Shown here: piece by piece, positions 54,825 through 64,000 of the stretch
Position numbering within the stretch: the stretch's first letter is position 1
Layout of the letters: each line of letters begins with the position of its first letter
DNA from: Ectocarpus siliculosus
Lineage: Eukaryota > Sar > Phaeophyceae > Ectocarpales > Ectocarpaceae
NCBI GenBank assembly: GCA_000310025.1
Contig: FN648441.1
Coordinates: 1 to 64,000, forward strand
DNA length: 64,000 nucleotides
Direction: 5' to 3'
Position numbers and translations under genes: made by a program
The notes under the pieces: model-generated
Databases searched by the model: none
Told to the model about the DNA's origin: nothing
The model's input: only the letters and a program-made list of their open reading frames with translations

Positions 54825-57800
54825 ATGCCTCCAGAGATGGGAGCTTCCGCCAACGCTGACGGGTGCGTAAGAGATTGCCGCTCACGCTCCTCTCTCGGGC
54901 GCCAAGGTGGTCGGGGAACCGGTGTGGCGGGGTGGGACGATGAGCACGAGGAGGATTTCTCCAGACTGCACCGCAGCAGGAGCAGCATCGGAGAGGAGAT
55001 GACTCTGAGCAAGGAGCTGTCGGCGAGGAGAAGGAGGATTGGCTTCTGGAGGCATCCGATCGTCACCCTGCGGTGAGTGTTGTTGGAGCTTCAGCATCAT
55101 CCTTGTGTCTGTCGGTAGTGCTGACTGTATCCGGATTTGCACATAATGGTGGTGGTGGTGCTGCTGCTGGACACACGTGGTGTGCTGCTATTGCAGTCTG
55201 TGCTGTCGCACCAAACGCCCCCCGCCCCCCGCTGCTTGGCAGCAGCTCTAGCCTGTCTGACAGCTGACACACAGACCCTCTCATTAGAGTCAGCCCTCCA
55301 TTCCTACGCTGTGGATTTATCTTCACACCATGACGACAACGAAACCTACCACGCACACGTACAAAAGCGCCGGCGAGGAGAGGGCGGCGTAATTTTTCGT
55401 GTTCTCCCGTGTTAGCGAAGGGCCTAAGACGTGGCCTGCCACCCGGCACCCGCCGCAACACCGCTCGCTACAACCAGGGATGTCGATGTTTGTGTCTTTG
55501 GTTGTTGCTTCATCGGCCACGCACCGCCTGACCTTTACCCACAGCAGCGGTACGTGCTTTCTCTGCCACGCTGAATTGGACACACGTCTCTTTTGGTCGC
55601 AGCAAAAACTTTTTGTGCCGCCGCCCCTGCCGTGCGTGACAGGCTTTGAATTTGAAATGCGTCTTCCGGTCACGCGAATCGAACGGTATATGCCCCGCGG
55701 GTTTGTTGACGCAGTAACGAATGCGTTCTGCCGTCAGCAACCACCCCCTGTTGGGATCTTAATCTTTCGCCGTGTTAGCAAAGTCACTTGCTCTCGCGCC
55801 ATACTGTACCTCAGCAGACGTCGACAAAGATTTTCATGCCGCCGGCGGCGGTTGTTGTCGAAGTTTCCACCGACATGACGGGGTGTACAGCAGTGCCACC
55901 AACCTCACAACCTCAGCACACGCATGTACGTACACAGCATATCTACGAGTACAACAACGACCACTTGGAGGGGGCTCTTAGGATGGCGGACTGCTGCACG
56001 GGTTGGCGCAGTTGCCACGGCATGTGATCGCCTGTTATTAACTGCCGTTGCCATTTGCCGGCGGCAAGGCAGCAACTCCATCCCCGAAGTGCCCTCTCTT
56101 TGTGTTCATGTGTAGGCCAAAAACCTACTACGGTGATGACAGGCACTTGATGTCGGACGCTGGCTATTTTTGCACCAGGTTCTTGATCGTTGCCACAACA
56201 GACCACCAGATGGGGGCTCAGAGAGAGAGCTCCTCCGCCTGCTATGATAACCGAAATCCCCGTTCGTCCTTTTCCCCCGGTCTTGTTGACATGTGTGCGT
56301 ACAGCACTCACGACCGGTGAGGGCATCGCCTTCCTTCCCCAGAAAAGTAATAGAAAAAGGAGCAGTGGCATACTTGGTACTTGCTATCTACAACAGGCTT
56401 GAACGCGGAATCGACAGGAAAACGCCTGCAACAACCTGTTTCACGAGGAACATCTCTAGGATACATACATGCGTGCTGAATAATTATTTTGCCGGTGTTT
56501 TATTCGGCAGCACGGTCTGTCGGTCGGTCGTTCCCAATGCACACATGCGTTTTACCCGTGTGTGCGTTCGGTGCACGCGTTTCCATGTGTAGCGACAATG
56601 GGGCTGGGTGTCGGTTTGGTCTGCTTGTTACATTTTGTCCAGTGTCCTCTCTTCTTCTCTCCGGCCCTTAACCCATTAGAATGTTCTGCTACGTCGTATC
56701 TACGACTGCCGAGGTGGTCGATCAGAACGCCTGCTTCGGGGACATCGGGACGAACACTTATAGACTACAGCAGACGGCAGTACAGCGGTACGCCGAGATT
56801 CTCCGCCGTCTCGAATGGACAAAAGGTGTTCTGTTTTCCTGCCTCCTCCGCCGCCGCCGAACCTGAGGGACATGCTATCTAGATTACGCGTCCACGAGTA
56901 GTCGGCGTGATGGTGCTATAGTAACTGCGGTGTCCGACGTTGCATAGACAACCGCTGCTGTCATGGATTGGCTGCTGTTCGAACATCAGGCCCAGGGCAC
57001 GTTTATTTATCTGTCGGTGTGTGTGCGCGTTGCATGTTGTACAGAGGCCGCACCAGACCCATCATTCCAGGAGCTTTCGCAGGTTTATCGTATTCAGCAA
57101 ATATCTTGGATTCCCAGTAGCGTTCGCAGGTTTATCGTATTCAGCAAACATGTTGGATACAGCATACAATCAATCGGGGAAGTTGGGTTAGGGTTAGGGT
57201 TGCGGAGTAGGGGCTGCGTCCCCCCTCCTTGTTCTATTTCCTCATTATGCTTGATCCCCGCGAAGGCGGTCCCATCATTCGGCCCCAAAACCGCGTGACG
57301 CAAGAATGCGTCGTGGGCACCTTGCTCCGATCGAAACAAACACGGCAGTGACGCGGGGCACCGCGCGCGAGGTGCGCTGCGCTCGTACCCGGGTCCTTCC
57401 TATGCAGCATGCCATACCGCACACCCCGCATTCTTGCGAGATTTTGAGTTTTTTTCCGGCACTTTGGTTGTTTTTGGGAGGGGGAATGAAGGTTCACAGC
57501 TGTGAGTTTCCTCCGTACGTCCAGGCCCTACTCGGGACTACGGGTCCCGTCGATAGCAGCGTTCCCCGACGTGTGTTGATCGTTTCGGCAGCGGCACTGG
57601 AAACTCACCGCCTTTTTTGAAATCGATAGGTGGAGAGTCAGTCCCACGCGCGGAGCACATCGGCGTGACAAGAGCAGACGAATAGGTATTGGGCTACGCA
57701 TTGACTCTTCGTCCCACGCACGCGGTTGTGTTGTTGATGGCTTGTGCGTCGACACCGTCTTTTCGACGGCGGGTTTGTTGTTCAGCCACAAGGCACCTGC

Positions 57801-57871
57801 CTACCTCTACATCAAGAATGTGTGGCGCTTGAGCATGGTGGTAACTTCGACGATATTTCTCGACGAGATAT

Positions 57872-57903
<32 letters not shown>

Positions 57904-60011
57904 GCGCAAGATATGGCACAGTTCGGTACCATGGTATCGTTTTTAGACAGCACGCACCGTGCGCAGCTGCAGCGGTGTTTCGCAGGCCCACTGACTTGAA
58001 TCATGGTCCCTGTTGAAATCCTCCCCATGTTCTGGACTGATTGGTGTCCTTCGCCCCACCCCCAGTATCGCAGCGTAGTACATGGGCCCCCACCCGTTTG
58101 ACGTTGAATTGTTTGTCCTTATGTGCCGTCCATCCGCCAGCGGCAAGATTTGTGTTTTGACCGCGTGTGCGGCAGAGCTTTGCTCGTAACCTTGCTCAGA
58201 GCTTTGCCCAGAGGATGACTAATAGCCTCATTTTGTGTGTGTGCGTGTCATTTTGTGTCCGCGGTTGATGGTTTGCGGCCTGACTGTTGGGACGTAGCGG
58301 TAGTACTGCCGGGATGAGTTATCACCTCTCAGCTGCTTCCTGCCGCCAAGCTGGGTCGCTTCGTCGTCGCTGAAAAACAGTTCATTTTTATCCCTGGACA
58401 AAACACAGCGATGAGTGTCGAAGGAACATAATTGCTGGCTAGCCCTGGTTTGCTCGCTTAGTGTTGGCTTGGTTTTTTTACCGGTACGCTTTTTTACCGG
58501 TGGCGTCAGAACCACTTTCGGTGTCATGTGGTGCAGGTTTGATAAAACATGATCCCGCGCTTCACTTTTTTGTTGCACCATGGTAAGGGTGCACCAGATG
58601 CACTTTGTTTTCCTACTTGAACGGTGTGTGCTTACCTCCTCTCTCTCTTTCTCTTTCTCTCTCTCTCTCTCTCGGTCCTTCTCGATGGACGGCCTCCGTT
58701 ATTTGTTGCCACGACTGAACAGACTCTTCGGCAAGTGCGTGGTGAGATGGGCACGATCCTCAGCGCGAGCGGTGGCCGCCCACCCGGCGTTCGTGCTCGT
58801 CGCCATCCCCGGAGTTGCGGCGCTGCTGGTTCTAGAGGCTGTCCCGGGACCCCATACTGCGTTTTTGGTGCAGGTATAACTCCTATGGTTACGTATGGGG
58901 GGGGCGGGGGGGGGGAGGGGGTACTCATGTTCTTCATGTCATAGCTGTTGGTTTTGAGAGTAGGGTTAACTCTTCGAGCTACATGTAATTCATGAAGGGA
59001 ACCATGCCCGCTTCAAGTTTTAGCTTGGTTCGGGCGGGGTTGTGTAGTGTACACGGCCCGATCAAAACGATCGTCCGGTGGGGGGGGAAAGGTACTTCGT
59101 GCTCTGTTCTCACGTCTTCGAAAAACTTTGTCTTGTTGTGTTTTTTTATTTTTTATCCCTGTCTCGATCGCGCAGGCAAAACACGTGGTTAAGTTTGTTC
59201 TGTGGTGGGTTGGTCTCGGGACGGTGTCTTCCGTTGGCCTCGGCTGCGGCTTCCAGACCGGGGTCCTCTTCCTCTTCCCTCACATTATGAAGGTGAGAGT
59301 GATGGAACAGACCCCATCCTTCCCATCTGGGGATGTGTTTTTCCCGCACACTATGAAGGTCACGGAGATGGAACAGACCCGGCCTTCCCTTCCCGTGGTA
59401 TGAAGTGTTAGGGTGGTGATTTTCCGGCGCAGCTGAATCCCCATTCCTAGAAAAACAAGAGTTTCCGACAGACCCGTATAGTTTGGAGTGGCTCCAGGCT
59501 GTATGTACAATGAAACGGTGTGGCCATCCGTGATCGGTCGGCCCTGTGGGAGCAAAGCTCGGTCCTGTCGAGAACGCGTTCGTCATTGGTCTAACCGCGG
59601 ATGCCTGCGAAACATGAGTGCCCCCTCCCGCCTTCTTTTCCGCTGTTTCGTACGCTGTTTCAGACGTGTCTGGCGGTGGAGGAGTGCAATAGCCTAGATT
59701 TCCCATCCTCCGGAGACATGTGGTTCAGCGCGTCGGATGCGATATTCTCCTGCGGCCCGGAGGACGAGCTGTTCAATGCTGCCAGCGGCGAGGTCCTGGC
59801 CGGCGCGCATGAGGATTTTTTGCTGGGAGGCGGTGTAGGAGGCCACGCGGCGTCCCAGGTGTCGTTCCTTGGCACGTTCATGAAGGTACGGTAGTTTTGT
59901 GCTGTTAAGGTTGTTGTCGCTGTTGTTGTTGTTGGCTGTGTTGGTATTGTTGTTGTTGTTGTTGGCTGTGTTGGTATTGTTATTGTTGTTGTTGTTGTTG
60001 GCTGTGTTGGT

Positions 60012-60047
<36 letters not shown>

Positions 60048-63000
60048 ATCGTCGGTGGTGTTGGTGTTGTTGTTACAGTTGTTGATGATGATGGCAGATG
60101 ACAGATGGTTGTTGGGTTTTCGAACGTGATGCGGATGTCCTGTGGGGGGGAGGGGGTGCGGCAGGCTGGTTGTTGTGCACATGGAATAGGGGCCCAAGAT
60201 ATTTTACAGGCTGTGATCATCTGGATATTTTGCGTTGAGGCGCCTGCACCATGGCCACACTACTATCAGTAATAACATCACCTGGAGAGACAGGGCGCTG
60301 TTTTTTGTCAGGGTACGGTAGAACGCACGCTGTCGGTGGCGGGATCTCTGTCCAGCCAGGCGGGGCGGACTGCTTTCTGGTCTTGAAAAGCGCTCGATTT
60401 TGCCCCCCTGTTCCACAGCCGACGAGATGTCCCTTGTTTCACTCTGCGTTCTCCGGTGCATGTCTTGCAGGCATCGCAATGATTGTGTGCCCGGAAGGAA
60501 TATTTTTTGCCCAAATCACTTGGGGTTAGTCATGTTGTATCTATGCGTTCGCTTTTCTTCGTTTGAGCAGAGTTATTCGATCCTGCGGCCTCACGCAGCA
60601 GCATTACGGCAGTATCACCCCCCCGTCATGTTACCCATCAAGAAACCGTTTTGTGTCCTCCCCCTTGCCGCGTGGTGCCTACCTGCCTGTGCGTCCCCTG
60701 AAGGTGTACCCGGCGTGCTTGCTTTGGGGGATAGGGACGGCGATCGGGGAGATTCCCCCCTACGCCTTGTCTCGAGCCGCTGCCGAGGTGAGAACAATAT
60801 CGAAAAAAGGTGGAAAGACTTTGTATTCAGATCCGGTACTAATTACCGGTAGGTTTGACAAACAACAATAAAAATCTAGAGGAGTTCTAACTGATTAGTC
60901 AAATACCCAAACAAGGGTTTTCTGTTTTTCCAGCAGATCGCAGTTTTGATATCTTGACTTTTGAAAAAGAATGCTGCGCCTTCGTTTGGTCGGGAAATCA
61001 AGTTTATCAAAATTTGGTACACGCTTTTTCCCGGCGGCCAACAACGGAGCCAAAGTTGATTTCGACTCTGTGATATTTTCATTTTTGTTGCCCCTTGTTG
61101 TACGGGTTACTGGTTTGTTTTTAGCGGGGCAGCGAGAGGATTAACCTTACCCCCACCCTAAACCGCACGACACCGACGCCTGCTCCCGCCTCCAGCCCTA
61201 CCCTTAACTTGTTTCATGACAAGTGCCGCTTCTCTGTTGCTCGTGTTTGGTTGAGTACGCTCAGTCCTGCTTTGTTCTGGATGTCCTTCTCTGGTTTAAT
61301 TTTTGGTTGAACTCCGCCTTTGTCTCTGATAGGCGGCCTGCTTTTTGGCTGCGTACGTTCTCTGCTGGTTTGTTTTGATGTTCGATTTCTGGTCGAATTG
61401 TCGTGTGAACTCTGGTTGATGGTTTGTTGTGTTTGTTCTTTTGTTTTTTGTCCTGTCAGGCGGGGGAGGAGGCAGACGAGGACGAGGAGCTTCTGGACCT
61501 GGAGAACCGTGACCCCAAGCTGCTCGGGAAGTTCGACTTGGTGAGGGAGGAGGGCCAGACAGGCGACCGCCGCGCACGTTGTTGTTGTTGTTGTTGTTGT
61601 CGTCGTCGTCGTAATAAAACGCATGTCGCACGAATCCCTGCTGGCGCTGAAAACTGTACACCTCTTTTTTGTCGCGCAAGACTGTGAAGTGGCACATGCA
61701 ACTCGTCAGCGTTCGTATGGTTGTAGCACACCGAAACTAAGTGACCTGGGGCACTGGCGCGCTGCGTTGCCTTTATTTTTGATTGCCGCTTCCTTCGCCG
61801 CTGCTTGCTTGTGCGGTTGGTCGGCAAACCCCGTCCCACTTGCAAATGGTGCACTTCGTATTTTTCAGTGGGCCGAAGAGTATTAATAGTAATGACACGT
61901 GGGAGTTAGCTTGGGGTGGTCGATTTAATGTGCGAGCTAATTTATTTCCCCCCCCTGATTTTTGTGGCGTACTCTGCGTACATGTAGGTACAACATGATC
62001 GTTTTTGGCGCATGACCATCTGATGATTGTCCGATGGTCCCCCTTGCTTGTGACACCTCCACGTGGTACTGTACCATGCCTTCTTGTGTGAGGCTTTTCC
62101 GGAGCTCTCCATACACAACGGGCACCCGAGGATTATCTTCTGTGTATTTCCTGTTTTTTGCTGTTTATTTTGCGCCAACTTTCCTTTGTGTTGTCTCCTC
62201 ATCCCGCTGCTTTTGGTTGGTTGGTTGCTTGCTTGCTTGCGATCCACCCACCCACCCAGGTCACTCGAATAAAGATGTGGATGATCGGGCTGCTGAAGCG
62301 AAAAGGTTTCATGGGGGTGTTTCTGCTCGCGTCCGTGCCCAACATGGCCTTTGACCTATGCGGCATGTGCTGCGGGCACTTCATGATGCCCTTCTCCACT
62401 TTCTTCAGCGCCGTTCTCCTCGGAAAGGCTGGGGTTAAGGCGAGTCATGGAGGGGTGGCTGGAGCGTGGACGGGAAAGTTGTACTTGTGTGTACAAGTAT
62501 GTATGCGTTGTGCTTTTGTTTCTTGGGTGTTGGGATCGATTGCTCCAAAGAGGGGCTTGGCCAATAATAATCAAGTTAAGTTAGCAGTGGTGTACTTACC
62601 GGGAAACAAAGAAGGCAAACGGACACGTCTTGTTATCGTATCGGTTAGGTGTATGTGTTTGCTGTTGCGGGTGTTGGCGGCTTCCGTAAAACTGAGCAGT
62701 CACGTGGAATGGATCTGATGATATCTCCTGCCCCCAAAGACGGTGTTCTCCGATATTTTCGTGTCTAGACCACACTAAATACAACTTTTGAGCGATTCCG
62801 CCTGTTGTTGTCGCTCGTTTTATTTCTCCACCACCGCCGCGGCACCCAACCGGTGAAAGTCTCCTGCGTTTGCGTTTCACTCACACAGACCCGACCGACG
62901 CCTGGTTGATCACGATGCGATGGGCTTCCCACGGAATTATCTATCTTGTCGGCGAACACAATCGACGTGGCTCCTCTCTTCCCGCGTGTGAAAGTTTTTT

Positions 63001-64000
63001 GCGGCTATCTCGGGATTTTGGCACCACCGTGAGCATGGGCATGATCGTGGAACGCGCCATTTTTTGTCGTTGTTTTTTTTGCCGGTTCAGATTATTCTCC
63101 AGACGGCGTTCTTCACGATGGCGTTCCACGAGCACCATCTGGAGGCGTTCATCACCGTCATCAGGAGGTGGACACCGGAGTCGTTGAACCTCGGGGGAAT
63201 TCTCCACGTTGCACTCGTTCAGGTAACAACGGAAGTACATGTAGGCCCTGAAAGTACCCAATAAATATCCAAGCTCTAAGCAATATACCTGGGCGGGTTG
63301 GTTCGTCGAGATATTTTGCATGTAAGAGGTACTTACGAGGTAAATTCGTCATTTAAAAAGTTTACCGGGGGATGCGCGCACCAGAGGAAGGTTGCTGGCT
63401 CGTGCTGTTCATTCACGTTTTACCCAGCGCACAGGGTCCGTTGGTAGCCAGGAGCATGGGAGGAAATAATTCGTTGTCAACCGCAATCTTATTGCGTGCT
63501 TAAGGTCGGGGTCCAAGAACTCTGAGAAAGTCTCCACGTATGCAATCCACTTGCCGGGCGGGAGCAAGGGGGATGGCATGGTACATATAACGACCCCCCC
63601 CGAGCACCATGTAGACTAAGGGGTGACGTCTTGGCTATGGAGGTGTTTACTATACAAGTCTCCAGTCCTGGCCTGTGCATGATACCGCGCATCGTGCGTG
63701 CGTGCGTGCGAATTTCTCCCCCCGTCGCCGCACTCGAAGGCTTGTGATTTCTCTTCGCCTCCACACGTTTGGTGCTTCAGCTCTTTGCCCTTTACTTTGA
63801 TTCGCTTGCCCATTTTTCATGTCACCTAGCTTATTTTTGCCCGTTGTATTTCGATTCACTTGCCCATTGTGTGTGCATGTTCACCTGCCACCTGCCTGCC
63901 GCCACCAGATGAAGGCACAGTTCCACACCCTGGCCGGGGAGGGCGAGTCGGTCGTCCAGGCGGTGGACATCGAGGACGGGGCCGGCGGAGTCGTTGAGGC
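54825..64000 (+). CDS. VMP1: VMP1-like ER membrane protein (3' end outside window)
   Basis: Nine exons join in frame: 54825-55072, 58723-58873, 59176-59292, 59664-59885, 60704-60787, 61460-61540, 62260-62439, 63091-63222 and 63909 to the window end, about 435 residues so far. Landmarks follow VMP1/KMS1 order: GFWRHPIVTLR (end of exon 1), a hydrophobic segment HPAFVLVAIPGVAALLVLEA (residues about 102-121), GLGTVSSVGLGCGFQTGVLF with LFPHIMK, EECNSLDFPS, LLWGIGTAIGEIPPYALSRA, GVFLLASVPNMAFDLCGMCC with GHFMMPFSTFF, and AFFTMAFHEHHLEAFITVI. The last blocks form the VTT/DedA-like domain. VMP1 acts at the ER in autophagosome formation and, with TMEM41B, as a lipid scramblase. All internal junctions after exon 2 are phase 0, and exon 1 to 2 is phase 2. 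The intron after 62439 begins GC. Start: ATG 54825 or 54837 in the same frame. An exon 4 Gly/Ala-rich insert makes it longer than human VMP1. Confidence 0.9.
57180..57205. repeat. Interstitial telomere-type repeat
   Basis: GTTGGGTTAGGGTTAGGGTT lies in intron 1 of the VMP1-like gene: about three TTAGGG units, the telomere repeat known from brown algae and many other eukaryotes. Confidence 0.7.
57878..57903. repeat. (CAG)n microsatellite
   Basis: About eight CAG/CAA units in intron 1 of the VMP1-like gene. Confidence 0.85.
59905..60095. repeat. (GTT)n minisatellite with GGCTGTGTTGGTATT spacers
   Basis: Runs of TTG/GTT units are separated three times by GGCTGTGTTGGTATTGTT in the intron after exon 4 of the VMP1-like gene. 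ORFs across it are Leu/Val- or Asn/Thr-runs without meaning. Confidence 0.9.
61578..61616. repeat. (GTT)n(GTC)n microsatellite
   Basis: A short GTT run continues as GTC in the intron after exon 6 of the VMP1-like gene. Confidence 0.85.

Noticed and set aside
56562-56882. Possible extra VMP1-like exon in intron 1
   Set aside because: Exon 1 (…FWRHPIVTLR) joins exon 2 directly in phase and with the same spacing as in animal VMP1, leaving no room for it.
58580-58722. In-frame upstream part of VMP1-like exon 2 (MDGLRYLLPRLNR)
   Set aside because: The acceptor AACAG at 58722 gives the right phase for exon 1 and the family length; the upstream part is the polypyrimidine tract and intron.
59899-60197. 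Poly-Leu/Asn/Thr ORFs
   Set aside because: Translation of a GTT minisatellite inside an intron of the VMP1-like gene.
1-64000. Integrated large DNA virus (phaeovirus-like) genes
   Set aside because: I looked for capsid, polymerase, primase and similar blocks on both strands and saw none.

Overview
The window looks like nuclear DNA of an intron-rich stramenopile, most probably a brown alga of the Ectocarpus type (inference). The reasons are long GC-rich genes cut by many 0.3-3 kb introns, abundant microsatellites, TTAGGG-type interstitial repeats, and a mixture of tyrosine-recombinase, Ty3/gypsy and LINE retroelements with pogo/Tc1-like DNA elements. It is a draft assembly: two runs of N lie at 22413-22734 and 54337-54436.

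Region 1 (1-14167, + strand) is the 3' part of a secreted-type multidomain gene. It runs from the Met-turn exon of a metzincin-like zinc protease, through two tandem copies of a five-exon cysteine-rich cassette, to a C-terminal vWF-D-like domain that opens with GDPH. Fifteen exons join in one reading frame of 717 codons including the stop.

Region 2 (14.2-21.1 kb) holds a weakly supported minus-strand gene of unknown function, a tandem repeat of about 116-130 bp and an old SINE. Region 3 (21.4-31 kb) is a retroelement graveyard: a decayed tyrosine-recombinase (DIRS/Ngaro-like) retrotransposon, a minus-strand Ty3/gypsy fragment and a 5'-truncated LINE.

Region 4 (31-38.1 kb) is a nested repeat block. 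It has a split inverted repeat, three tRNA-derived SINE copies, an island of CATG-centred palindromes with a 69-nt perfect palindrome, and a truncated copy of a TA-target element. Region 5 (38.7-44.6 kb, minus) carries a CEP72-like leucine-rich-repeat gene and an uncertain Ser/Ala-rich ORF. Region 6 (45-52.4 kb) is a LINE on the minus strand, broken by two datable insertions. One is a 3.35-kb Mutator-like element with roughly 400-bp inverted ends and a 9-bp target duplication. The other is an intact 1,818-bp TA-target element whose first 1,247 bp are repeated, inverted and without net indels, at 36787-38033.

Region 7 (54.8 kb to the end, + strand) is a well-resolved VMP1-like gene (ER membrane protein of autophagy and lipid scrambling) with nine exons in the window, one of them followed by a GC-AG intron. 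The genes shown are independent eukaryotic transcription units; nothing suggests an operon or a viral insertion.
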